Assembly: GCA_021832085.1 (NCBI GenBank)
Contig: JAKBLM010000005.1
Coordinates: 62,001 to 126,000, forward strand
DNA length: 64,000 nucleotides
Direction of reading: 5' to 3'
Source of the DNA: Acidobacteriota bacterium
GTDB taxonomy: Bacteria > Acidobacteriota > Terriglobia > Acidiferrales > UBA7541
Shown: one piece after another, positions 17,817 through 26,048 of the stretch
How positions within the stretch are numbered: position 1 is the first letter of the stretch
Layout of the letters: the number at the start of each line of letters is the position of its first letter
The notes under the pieces: model-generated
The model's database searches: none
What the model was told of the DNA's origin: nothing
What the model saw: the letters and a program-made list of their open reading frames with translations, nothing else
Position numbers and translations under genes: made by a program

Positions 17817-20132
17817 CTAGGTTGAATGTTTGGCCCGTTCAGGAGAATTTTCGGCTTCTTCCGGGCCGTAGTAATCGCCGTAATACGGATAATAGCGGTA
17901 GTAGTAGTCGGGCGATCCGGTATTCACCGCGTTCAAAATCACCCCGAGCTGCCGGCACTTGACGTTGCTGAGCAATTCCTGCGCCCGCAAAAAGGCGCCC
18001 TTCGGGGTCGCTCCGCTCCGGGCCAACAGCAGAACGCCATCCGCCCAGGTGGAGAGAATTACGGCGTCGGTCGCCAGCATGACCGGCGGCGAATCGATCA
18101 CGATGAATTTGTACTGCTGGCGAAGCAGTTCAATCACATCGGCCAGGCGTTGCGAGCTGAGCAGGTCGGCCGGGTTGGGCGGAATAGGTCCCGAAAGGAT
18201 TACCGAGAGATTCGGCACGCCCGGATAGGCATACGTGCATCCCTTCAGATCGCAGGCCCCGGCCAGATAGGAGCTGAGACCGGCGTGGACGCCGCCGCTC
18301 ATGCCCACCAGCTTGGCGATGCCAGGCTTGCGAAGATCGGCATCGATCAGCAAAGTGCGGTCGCCCAGTTGGGCGAGGGTAACGGCGAGATTGACGGCTG
18401 CAGTCGTCTTGCCTTCCTTGGGCAGGGCGCTGGTCATCAGGATCACCTGGGGCGGCTGATCGGCGCGGGAAAGCAGCAGCGAGGTGCGCAGGGCGCGAAA
18501 AGCCTCAGCGATCTGGGAGTGGGGCTGCTCTTGAGAGATCAGAGCAACGCGGCGCCCGTTTTCCCCGCCGCCGTGGCCATTGCTCCCCTTGAGCATTCGC
18601 GCCGCCGGGCGAAGGTAGCCGTAGCCGTTCCCAGCCGAGAGCGAAGGAACAATGGCGAGCGAAGGCAGGTGCGTCAGGACTTCGATGTCGTCCGGAGTCT
18701 TGACGGTGTTATCCAGATATTCACGGAAGAAAGCCAAGCCAACGCCGCCGACCAGGCCAACGAAGAACGCGAGGGCAATGTCCCGGGCCTTGCGCGGGCG
18801 GGCAGGCGCGGGCGGAATCAGGGCCGGATCGACAATCCGAAGATTGCTCGAGCGCAGGCCGGCGGACATGCCTGCTTCCTTCAGCTTTTCCAGCAGGCTG
18901 ACGTAGAGCTGTTTGTCGGTCTGAGCCTCGCGTTTCAGGATGTTGTAGCGCACCATCTTTTGCGCCTGCTCGCTGGCCAGGCTTTCCTGCTTGGCGAGGG
19001 CGCCTTCGAGCAATCGCTCATGCTGGACCGCCGTGTGGTACTCGGTGGCGATTTCCTGAGCGACCGCCTGCTTTTCCACGGCGATCGACTTGGCGACCGA
19101 ACTCAATTGCGCGCGAATGTGCTGGACGGTGGGGTAGTTGGGCCCGTACTTGTTCAGAGCGGCGGCGTACTGATTGCGAAGCGAATTTTGCTGGTCGGTG
19201 AGCTCCTGAATCACCGGGTTCCGCTGCACGGCCGGCAGCGCGTCGATCTGGCCGTCCTTGACCATCACGTAGTTGGCCTCGTCGTTCATGCGGGCGGCCT
19301 GGGCCAGGCTCAACTGTTTGTTCAATTCCGAGAGTTTCTGGGTGGTGAGATTTTGCCCCTCCGAGACGGTCCAGATCTTGTTCTTGCGCTCGTAGGCGAG
19401 GCGAGCGTTCTCGGACCTTTCCACGCGGGCCTTGAAATCGGCGAGTTGCTCCTCGAGCCAGGCCGAAGCGCGCTTGGCGGAATTGTAGTGGCTGCGGTAG
19501 TTGAGGTCGATGAAGTTCTGAAGCTGCTTATTGACGACCATTGCTGCCAGGCGCGGATCCTGGGATTCGAAACTCACCTGCAGCAGGTTGCTGTTGGGGA
19601 TGCGTTTGACGCTCAAGCGGCCGAGGAAGTCGCCCAGGATGGGTGGACGGGCCATCGGCTGCTCGCTAGGGTTGGCAAAGGCGTCCAGTTCAGCAATTTC
19701 CTGGGGACTGGAGCGGAACTCGGGATATCTCCACAGGCGCAGCGACTTGATGGTTTTCAGAGCGAGCGTATCGCTCTCGAGAATCTTCATCTGGGTTTCG
19801 ACGTAGTTCTCGTCGTCATACCAGTAGCTGTACGACTGGTCGTTCTGAAAGGGCAGCAGGTTCGAGGAGCCGCGATCGACCTCGACCTGAGCCGTGGCAA
19901 CGTAAACCGGCTTCATACGGAACGTGGCGATCGCCACGACGCTGACCAGAGTCAGCAGAAAAGTAAGGCTGAGCGCCAGATGCTTGCGCACAACGATGAG
20001 GTAGTCGAACAGGTGCAGTTCGCGAGTGTGGGAAGGCGACCAGCCGCCGTTGGGATGCGGATATCCCGGCAGGGCGAGCGGATCTTCCCAGGGAAGGTCG
20101 CGCCGCGAGAGTTTGGACCGGTCTTCCTGCAT
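17817..20132 (-). CDS. Polysaccharide co-polymerase / tyrosine autokinase (Wzc-like)
   Basis: A 771-residue inner-membrane protein combining a Wzz chain-length domain and a BY-kinase. Helix 1 is about HLALSLTFLLTLVSVVAIATF; a long periplasmic coiled-coil (GNVR/GumC-like) follows; helix 2 is ARDIALAFFVGLVGGVGLAFF. The cytoplasmic kinase has Walker A' ALPKEGKTTAAVNLAV (Lys575), Walker A LLIDADLRKPG and Walker B FIVIDSPPVML. The C-terminal tail YYYRYYPYYGDYYGPEE is the tyrosine cluster that such kinases autophosphorylate to control chain length and export. It sits between the Wza-like gene and the epimerase, as in many exopolysaccharide loci. Confidence 0.96.
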   Translation of the reverse strand: MQEDRSKLSRRDLPWEDPLALPGYPHPNGGWSPSHTRELHLFDYLIVVRKHLALSLTFLLTLVSVVAIATFRMKPVYVATAQVEVDRGSSNLLPFQNDQSYSYWYDDENYVETQMKILESDTLALKTIKSLRLWRYPEFRSSPQEIAELDAFANPSEQPMARPPILGDFLGRLSVKRIPNSNLLQVSFESQDPRLAAMVVNKQLQNFIDLNYRSHYNSAKRASAWLEEQLADFKARVERSENARLAYERKNKIWTVSEGQNLTTQKLSELNKQLSLAQAARMNDEANYVMVKDGQIDALPAVQRNPVIQELTDQQNSLRNQYAAALNKYGPNYPTVQHIRAQLSSVAKSIAVEKQAVAQEIATEYHTAVQHERLLEGALAKQESLASEQAQKMVRYNILKREAQTDKQLYVSLLEKLKEAGMSAGLRSSNLRIVDPALIPPAPARPRKARDIALAFFVGLVGGVGLAFFREYLDNTVKTPDDIEVLTHLPSLAIVPSLSAGNGYGYLRPAARMLKGSNGHGGGENGRRVALISQEQPHSQIAEAFRALRTSLLLSRADQPPQVILMTSALPKEGKTTAAVNLAVTLAQLGDRTLLIDADLRKPGIAKLVGMSGGVHAGLSSYLAGACDLKGCTYAYPGVPNLSVILSGPIPPNPADLLSSQRLADVIELLRQQYKFIVIDSPPVMLATDAVILSTWADGVLLLARSGATPKGAFLRAQELLSNVKCRQLGVILNAVNTGSPDYYYRYYPYYGDYYGPEEAENSPERAKHST

Positions 20133-20155
20133 GGCGATAGGGACCTCGTTCTCTC

Positions 20156-21184
20156 TCAGAAAGTGCCCGAGGAGCCGCGCAGGATCACGATGCCAGTCGT
20201 GATGGAGAGCGCGGCCTGGGCGGCTTTGGCCAGAAATTTCTTGCCGGGACTGTTGGGTACGAAGAGGACATCATTTGCCTGCAGGCTGACGTCGCTCTTC
20301 TTCCGATCCAGAATTTTCTTGATGTTGATAGTGATTTCTTGAGTGTGGCCGGTCTGACCATCTTTGCGAATGATGACGGCGTCTTGCGGTTTGGCTTGAC
20401 CCTTGATGCCGCCGGCCAGGGCCAGCGCCTTGAGGGCAGTCATCTGGTTCGTATCGTTCTGAATGACGAAGCCGCCGGGACGGTTTACCGCGCCGACGAC
20501 ATAGACGATGCCGGCCTTGGGTACAGCAACGACGTCGCCACCCTGCAGCAAGATATTGGCCCGGGGATCGCCGCGATCGATGAGCGCTTGCAGATTGATG
20601 CGGCGAGAAATGTTCTTGCCACTCGCGCTGGTGCGGCTGATGGTGACGAAGTTACCGGCGGTGCTCGTCAAGCCGCCGGCAGCCGAGAGGACCTCGAGCA
20701 GCGTGGTCGGGCCGACGGCGTGGTAGACCATCGGATGCTCGACCGCGCCGATGATGGTGATCGGCTGGCCCTCCCGGTCGATGACGAAGACGCTGACCTG
20801 CGGATGCGAAACCAGCCCCCGGGCTTTTAACAGGCCGGCAACCTCCTTTTCCAGTTGAAAGGAGGTGAGGCCCGCGGCATGAATGCGCTGGGGAATCAGT
20901 GGCATGGAGATGTAGCCGCTAGGGTCGATTCGAATCTTGCGCGAAAGTTCCGGAATATCGAAGACGTCGATGCTGATGAGGTCGCCCGGCTCGAGCGCAT
21001 TTGGCGTGGCTTGTGCCACGCTGGTCGAGGTAGAGGCGAGCAGACGGATTTTCTGGTTCGCCTGGCTAACCGTTTCGAGCGCCGGCAGAGGTTGGGACTT
21101 GGTTTTCGGTCTCTGCTGAGCCAGAACGGGACAAGCGCCGAGGACCAGTAGAGACACAATGGCTGTGATGGCTCTAACTTTCAC
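20156..21184 (-). CDS. Polysaccharide export protein (Wza-like, outer membrane)
   Basis: A 342-residue secreted protein. From the GTG at 21184 the N-terminus VKVRAITAIVSLLVLGACPVLAQ reads as a signal peptide; a TTG at 21226 is an alternative start. Then come the export (Poly_export) domain, LEPGDLISIDVFDIPELSRKI and HPQVSVFVIDREG, and two SLBB-type domains beginning PITIIGAVEHPMVYH and IVYVVGAVNRPGGFV. The family forms the outer-membrane and periplasmic conduit for group 1 capsules and exopolysaccharide, gated by the Wzc-like kinase whose gene follows 23 bases downstream. Its C-terminus has a hydrophobic stretch AALSITTGIVIL. Confidence 0.94.
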   Translation of the reverse strand: MKVRAITAIVSLLVLGACPVLAQQRPKTKSQPLPALETVSQANQKIRLLASTSTSVAQATPNALEPGDLISIDVFDIPELSRKIRIDPSGYISMPLIPQRIHAAGLTSFQLEKEVAGLLKARGLVSHPQVSVFVIDREGQPITIIGAVEHPMVYHAVGPTTLLEVLSAAGGLTSTAGNFVTISRTSASGKNISRRINLQALIDRGDPRANILLQGGDVVAVPKAGIVYVVGAVNRPGGFVIQNDTNQMTALKALALAGGIKGQAKPQDAVIIRKDGQTGHTQEITINIKKILDRKKSDVSLQANDVLFVPNSPGKKFLAKAAQAALSITTGIVILRGSSGTF

Positions 21185-21284
21185 GGGACAGCCCGAGCCT
21201 CCTCGCAATGCAATGGAATCTTGCAAGCCGCTAGATAAATCGCGAATCCCGACGTCGCTAGACTAACGACCGCTGCCTGGCCCG

Positions 21285-22544
21285 TCAAGACGGAAGATGC
21301 CGGCGATGTGAAAGGTGGCGTGGGTTAGCTATTGGCTCGGGAATCAAGGATGTTACCAGGGCCGCTATTAGTAGAAAGATAATGGCATTCGAAGGAATGT
21401 GTAGATTGAAGTCGACAAGCTCATGAATCAGCAGGCCGGTACAGGCAACCAATGCTCCGCCGTAGAGAGAGCGTACCAGCGGGGTTCGGGCGCGGCGCAG
21501 GTGGCGGATGCCGCGACGATAGAGAATCAGCAGGAAGGCGAAGCCGAACGCACCGCCGATGATCCCGGCGTCGGAGAGCAATTCGACATAGTCGTCGTGC
21601 GCGTGATTGACGACCAGACCGATGTAATGGGACTCGTAGCGGGGATAGACGGTTTGGAGGGTTCCCATGCCGGTGCCGATGAAAGGGTGGTGCAGGAAGA
21701 TATGCCAGGTGTCGCGGCTCCAATCAAAGCGCTGGATGAGCGAGACTTCGGTTCCGGTGGGCCCGGTAAAACGCGCCAGGCTGCGACCGACGCCGAGCCA
21801 CGCCGCGAGCAGCACAACGGCCCCGGCGACCGCCGGCAGCAGCCAGCGTTGGGAGCGGCGGCCATAGATCCAAAGCAAGCCGGCCAGCATCGCCAATTCG
21901 CAGCCGAAAATCACGATGCCGGTGCGCGAGCCGGAGAGCAGCAGCGCGGCTGCCGGGAACACCATGAAGAGCGACACCAACAGGCGATGCTCGCGCTGCT
22001 CACCGTCGAGCACCAGCAGCGCCAAGCCGAGCGGCAGGATCAATTCGACAAATCCGGCGAAATCGTCGCGGTCAACGAACGGGCCGAAGGGGGCGCCTCC
22101 ATGGTGGAGCGTCCGGAACCAATACAACTTTCCGTTCCAGGTGAAGTGTTGGATGATGCCGAAGAGCGAGACGGCGAAGGCCAAACCCATCAGGAACCAG
22201 ACGAGATTTCGCCATTCCTTGGGAGTGCGGAAGGCCTGGACGGTGAGGAAGAGCAGAATCAGCTCGGCCGCCTGGCGGAGGGAATCGAGTTTGGTGACAA
22301 AGGAGTAGGCCGTAAGATTCGCGGTCCATTGCACCAGCGCCAGGGCCAGCAGCGCGCCGACCGGGATCAACAGCGCATTCCAGCGGAATTCAAACTCGCG
22401 TCGTAATGCCGCTTGCACCGCCCAGACCACCAGCAACAGGGCGGCGCCGATTTCCAGAATCGCTTGGGACCAGGGCTCGACAGCGCCGTCGGCCAGCACG
22501 GCAAAGGCGGTAAGCAGGAGAATGCCGATGCGAATCACCCTCAT
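21285..22544 (-). CDS. O-antigen ligase / polymerase family membrane protein
   Basis: A 419-residue protein with about 11-12 hydrophobic segments. The large periplasmic loop and following helix contain WHIFLHHPFIGTGMGTLQTV and VVNHAHDDYVELLSDAGIIG, the WaaL/Wzy_C hallmark with the essential His and Asp region NHAHDDYVELL. It either ligates or polymerises the polysaccharide repeat units flipped by the Wzx protein. The ATG at 22544 overlaps the stop of the TPR gene by ATGA; the longer frame to 22598 lies within that gene. Confidence 0.94.
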   Translation of the reverse strand: MRVIRIGILLLTAFAVLADGAVEPWSQAILEIGAALLLVVWAVQAALRREFEFRWNALLIPVGALLALALVQWTANLTAYSFVTKLDSLRQAAELILLFLTVQAFRTPKEWRNLVWFLMGLAFAVSLFGIIQHFTWNGKLYWFRTLHHGGAPFGPFVDRDDFAGFVELILPLGLALLVLDGEQREHRLLVSLFMVFPAAALLLSGSRTGIVIFGCELAMLAGLLWIYGRRSQRWLLPAVAGAVVLLAAWLGVGRSLARFTGPTGTEVSLIQRFDWSRDTWHIFLHHPFIGTGMGTLQTVYPRYESHYIGLVVNHAHDDYVELLSDAGIIGGAFGFAFLLILYRRGIRHLRRARTPLVRSLYGGALVACTGLLIHELVDFNLHIPSNAIIFLLIAALVTSLIPEPIANPRHLSHRRHLPS

Positions 22545-23830
22545 GGTCGCGCGGTTCCGCTTGCCGGCAGCCGTTTCAGCTGAACATGGTCGATCCACAC
22601 GGCGCCGCGAATGTGGCTGCCGAAGGGACTGGGCTTTCGCCGCAGCCTGACGACGACGCAGTGCTCGGTGGGGCCGGTGGTAAATTCGGCCTGCACCCTG
22701 GTCCAGGGATGAGTGCCGGTCATGACCGGGGTTTGCCCCTCGACCTTCGATGGCTCCGAGCAGGTTCGCAGCTGAAATTGCGGGCCGCTCGCGCTGGAAA
22801 TCGAGTCAGTGCGCATGAAGGCGCTGAACTGGTATCGGGTGCCGGGAGTGACCGGGACGAATTGCCAGAGGTTGGCGTAATCCACGTTGGCGCTGCCGTC
22901 GAAGACGACGCGAGCCGCCCGCGGGCTGTCGTGGGTCACGTCAGTCACCAGATCGAAGGCGGTGCCGGGGACCGGGCTCTGGCGCCAGCCGAACCCACCC
23001 TCCACGAATGGGTACGCAAAGTCTCCGTTGAAGATCAGCGAACCGTCGCTCGCAGCACCGGGATGAGCCGAGGCGGCCAAAGCCTCTTGCCAGACCTGCG
23101 CGGCCTGGGCGCCACGGTGCCCCGCGAGCAGGTGATCGATCAGCGGCAGGGTTTCTTGCAAACTGATCTTTTGGCCGGAACGGGCGAGCCTCTGCCAACA
23201 GGCCAGCGCCGGGTCGTCCTCGTTCTGCGCGAGAAAATAGGTGATGGCGGCGAGATAGACCCTCCTGCGGTCCGGGAGAACGTGGTTGAGGATCATCTGG
23301 ATTGCCGCGCCGGCCTTCCAGAATTGCGAGACGGCGCTGCCGGTCAATTCCGGTTCGTCGAGCAGGGCGCGATGGATTTTCAGGGCCGCCTGCGACCAAT
23401 CCCCGTGCCGCAAGAGGAAACTGCCGAACCGCCAGGCAACATCGGCGGAAACAGGGTGATCGGCCTGGGCTCGTTCATAGGCCCGGCGGGCCTGTGCTGT
23501 CTCGCCCGCCACCTCGTAGGCCCCTGCCAAGGCCATCCAATGGCGCGCCGAGCGGGGATCGAGCTGAGTGGCGCGTTGAAAATCGGCAATTGCGCCGTGG
23601 ATATTGCCGTGGAGGAAATTCCATTCCTCGTAGAGGCCGACCCGGTCCCAGTAGCCGGCGTTGTTGGGTTCCAGCTGGATCGCCCGATTCCAATCGGCCG
23701 GGTTCCGCGTGGTGAACCAGTGGACCGCCATCCAGTTGCGGCCGGCGGCCCAGGTAATTGCGCCGGCACAGGCCACGGCCCCGGCCACCAGGAGAATGCG
23801 CGCGGGGAGCCTGGAAAGGGAGACGTCCAT
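22541..23830 (-). CDS. TPR protein with C-terminal beta-sandwich (CBM-like) domain
   Basis: A 429-residue protein anchored by an N-terminal helix (ARILLVAGAVACAGAITWAAG). Residues of about 40-200 contain tetratricopeptide units such as NPADWNRAIQLEPNNAGYWD, GAIADFQRATQLDPRSARHW and QARRAYERAQADHPVSADV. After a variable middle, the last ~170 residues start SLIFNGDFAYPFVEGGFGW and include FQLRTCSEPSKVEG and WIDHVQLKRL, the pattern of a carbohydrate-binding (CBM4/9-like) jelly-roll. It may hold nascent polysaccharide or the assembly machine. Start chosen at the ATG at 23830; 23842 and 23881 are in-frame alternatives. Confidence 0.8.
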   Translation of the reverse strand: MDVSLSRLPARILLVAGAVACAGAITWAAGRNWMAVHWFTTRNPADWNRAIQLEPNNAGYWDRVGLYEEWNFLHGNIHGAIADFQRATQLDPRSARHWMALAGAYEVAGETAQARRAYERAQADHPVSADVAWRFGSFLLRHGDWSQAALKIHRALLDEPELTGSAVSQFWKAGAAIQMILNHVLPDRRRVYLAAITYFLAQNEDDPALACWQRLARSGQKISLQETLPLIDHLLAGHRGAQAAQVWQEALAASAHPGAASDGSLIFNGDFAYPFVEGGFGWRQSPVPGTAFDLVTDVTHDSPRAARVVFDGSANVDYANLWQFVPVTPGTRYQFSAFMRTDSISSASGPQFQLRTCSEPSKVEGQTPVMTGTHPWTRVQAEFTTGPTEHCVVVRLRRKPSPFGSHIRGAVWIDHVQLKRLPASGTARP

Positions 23831-23921
23831 GCCGGAGCGCATTCTACACCTTTTGCCTGCGCTTCCGATGCGCCCGGGCATCCATGGAAAAAACAGGGCG
23901 TGCGGAGAAGCTGGAGCCGCC

Positions 23922-24593
23922 TTACGGATCGACCACGCTGACGTTGTTGGACGGCTCGTTGGCGAGAATGGCCGCGACCGCGCCGCCGTTCAATCCAGTG
24001 GCAACGAAAATGGCCCAGAGTCTCTTCTTTTTCTTTTTGTTTTTGTTCTGGTTCGAATTGCCGTTCTGCGAACCGGCGCTCGACCCGATCGCGGCGGTCT
24101 GCCCGGCCTTCACGGTAACGTGTTCTTCCGCATTGGCCACTACCACCGAGCCTTTGTAGACGGAGACCTCGGACGTGCCGTTGGCCATGTGGTTCACTTG
24201 TGCCAGGGTTGTGGTGTTAACCGCCGGCCGCACCGTAATGCCATTGGACAGGTCGGTTTGCACGGCGCCAGCAGTGCGGAATTCCACCGCGCCGGTGTTC
24301 AAGCGGATGACGGTGCCCCGGCCATGTCGAGCGACTTGGGCGGAGGTACCCGGCTCGAAGCGGACCTGCTCAGACGGAGACGAGATGACCGTCAAAGGCG
24401 AGCGCGGCCCGGTGAGGATTTTGTCACCACTGAAGAGGCTGGCTTGCCCGCCAAAGGGCTGGCCATTGATTTTGATGGAACCGGTTCCTTGAGCGACGCC
24501 TACAAGTCCTTGAGGGCTCGACGCAAAGGCGGGCAAGGCAACTAGCACCCCCGCCATGGATAGACACACAAGAACGCGTTTGCGAAAATTCAT
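23922..24593 (-). CDS. FecR-domain secreted protein, first gene of the polysaccharide run
   Basis: A 223-residue exported protein. The signal peptide MNFRKRVLVCLSMAGVLVAL ends near AFAS; a FecR-type domain follows (GTGSIKINGQPFGGQASLFSGDKI, RFEPGTSAQVARHG, VYKGSVVVANAEEHVTVKAG). Near the C-terminus lie an Asn/Lys-rich hinge with five consecutive lysines and a hydrophobic stretch LWAIFVATGLNGGAVAAILA. It is not a classical anti-sigma regulator (no cytoplasmic domain), so a structural or scaffold role at the envelope is inferred. The ATG at 24593 has GGAGGAAAGG upstream; a sigma70-like promoter lies at 24664-24692. Confidence 0.85.
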   Translation of the reverse strand: MNFRKRVLVCLSMAGVLVALPAFASSPQGLVGVAQGTGSIKINGQPFGGQASLFSGDKILTGPRSPLTVISSPSEQVRFEPGTSAQVARHGRGTVIRLNTGAVEFRTAGAVQTDLSNGITVRPAVNTTTLAQVNHMANGTSEVSVYKGSVVVANAEEHVTVKAGQTAAIGSSAGSQNGNSNQNKNKKKKKRLWAIFVATGLNGGAVAAILANEPSNNVSVVDP

Positions 24594-24626
24594 CCCTTTC
24601 CTCCCGACACTTTCCCCCACAACAAC

Positions 24627-24652
24627 TTACTTCCGCAGGTTACTTCCGCAGG
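24627..24652. repeat. Perfect 13-bp tandem repeat in the fecR leader
   Basis: TTACTTCCGCAGG occurs twice with no spacer (24627-24639 and 24640-24652). A shorter copy of the core ACTTCCGC appears again near 24723, on the other side of the promoter. On the minus strand the repeats lie just downstream of the predicted transcription start of the fecR-led operon, a position suited to an operator or a 5' leader element. No partner protein is known. Confidence 0.75.
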
Positions 24653-24663
24653 ACAGCGCGCTC

Positions 24664-24692
24664 ATTCGACTATGCTTGATGGGAGCTGTCAA
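24664..24692 (-). promoter_or_regulatory. Sigma70-type promoter for the fecR-led polysaccharide operon
   Basis: Reading the minus strand, TTGACA (24692-24687) matches the -35 consensus perfectly; after a 17-base spacer, TCGAAT (24669-24664) matches four of six -10 positions. Transcription would start near 24657, giving a 64-base leader before the fecR ATG at 24593. It is the only good promoter I found for the 20-kb minus-strand run, but internal promoters are not excluded. Confidence 0.6.
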
Positions 24693-24811
24693 GACACAGG
24701 ATTGCCGGTACTGCCTCGAATTGACTTCCGCGGCAAGAGCGCCGTAGCATCGCTCCCTTGGTCCTCCGGCGCGTCCGGAACGCGCAAGGAGTGGCCTGTC
24801 AGCGAGTTCGA

Positions 24812-25921
24812 ATGCGCGTTCCTTTTCTCGACCTTCGCACACAATACGCGGCGCTGCGGGAGGAGATTCTCGTGGCGCTCGACCGGCTATGCAGCCAGGC
24901 TTCCTTTACGTTGGGCGCCGAAGTGGAGGCCTTCGAGCGCGAATTCGCGGAATTTTCCGGTTTGCCGTTTGCTGTCGCGGTGAATTCCGGCACGAGCGCA
25001 CTGCACCTGGCCTTGCTAGCCGCCGGCGTCGGGCCGGGAGACGAGGTCATCACCACCTCGAACACGTTCATCGCCACTGTCGAGGCGATTCGCTACACGG
25101 GCGCGCGGCCGGTATTTGCCGATATCGATCCACGCACGGCCAATCTGGACCCGAAACAGGCCGAAGGGACGATCACGCCGCGCACGCGGGCGATTTTGCC
25201 GGTGCACCTCTACGGGCGGCCGGCAGCCATGGACGCCTTTGAGGAATTGGCGCGCCGGCACGGCATCGCCCTGATCGAAGACGCCTGCCAGGCTCACGGC
25301 GCGCGCTACCACGGCCGGCCGGTGGGGGCCTTCAGCCTGGCTTCGGCTTTCAGTTTCTACCCCACGAAAAACCTGGGCGCCTACGGCGAGGGCGGAGCGT
25401 TGCTCACGGCCGACGAGGCGGTGGCCGAGATGGTGCGTTCGTTGCGCAATCACGGGCAAAGCAGCCGCTATGTGCACGAGCGGATCGGCTACAACTACCG
25501 CATGGAGGCTTTTCAGGCGGGCGTGCTGCGCGTCAAGATCCGCTGGCTCGAGCGGTGGAACGAGTATCGCCGGCGGATCGGCGCGCTCTACCGCGAGCGG
25601 CTATCAGAGGCCCGGCTCGATATGCCTGTCGACGAACCGGAAACCTATCCCGTGTACCACGCCTTTGCCGTCTACGTGGACGAGCGCGACAAGGTGCGCG
25701 AGAAGCTCGCCGAAAAGGGAATCGACACCGCGCTCTACTATCCCGAGCCGCTGCATTTTCAGCGGGCCTGCTCTGAACTCGGCTATGGCCCGGGCAGTTT
25801 GCCGGCGACCGAACGAGCTTGCCAGCGTGTGCTCTGCCTGCCGATCTCACCCGAGCTGACCACCGAACAGGCCGAGTATGTGGCCGATTGCCTGGTCGGA
25901 ATCGTCGGCAAGAAGTCGTAG
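24812..25921 (+). CDS. DegT/DnrJ/EryC1/StrS-family sugar aminotransferase
   Basis: A 369-residue PLP-dependent enzyme that aminates a keto-sugar nucleotide. Signatures: PFLDLRTQYAALREEI at the start, VNSGTSALHLALLAAGVGPGDEV (phosphate-binding), LIEDACQAHGARYHGRPVG (Asp that pairs with the PLP ring nitrogen) and FYPTKNLGAYGEGGAL, where Lys186 should bind PLP. The start is the ATG at 24812 just before the conserved block; a GTG at 24758 would add 18 unconserved residues. It is divergent from the polysaccharide run and probably supplies an amino sugar to it (inference from context). Confidence 0.93.
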   Translation: MRVPFLDLRTQYAALREEILVALDRLCSQASFTLGAEVEAFEREFAEFSGLPFAVAVNSGTSALHLALLAAGVGPGDEVITTSNTFIATVEAIRYTGARPVFADIDPRTANLDPKQAEGTITPRTRAILPVHLYGRPAAMDAFEELARRHGIALIEDACQAHGARYHGRPVGAFSLASAFSFYPTKNLGAYGEGGALLTADEAVAEMVRSLRNHGQSSRYVHERIGYNYRMEAFQAGVLRVKIRWLERWNEYRRRIGALYRERLSEARLDMPVDEPETYPVYHAFAVYVDERDKVREKLAEKGIDTALYYPEPLHFQRACSELGYGPGSLPATERACQRVLCLPISPELTTEQAEYVADCLVGIVGKKS

Positions 25922-26048
25922 AGAAAAACTCCGAACTCGTTCCACCCTTCTCGAGAAGCCGTCCTGGGAAGCGGCTCTACAAGGAGCTGCTCGGACCGGC
26001 CCCCTTGCCAAAGGCCCACGGAGCGGTTTCGCCAGTGAGAAACGCGGA

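Noticed and set aside
17826..20342. 838-residue open frame on the plus strand
   Set aside because: It mirrors the Wzc-like kinase gene, which has clear family motifs on the other strand; long shadow frames are expected at this GC content.
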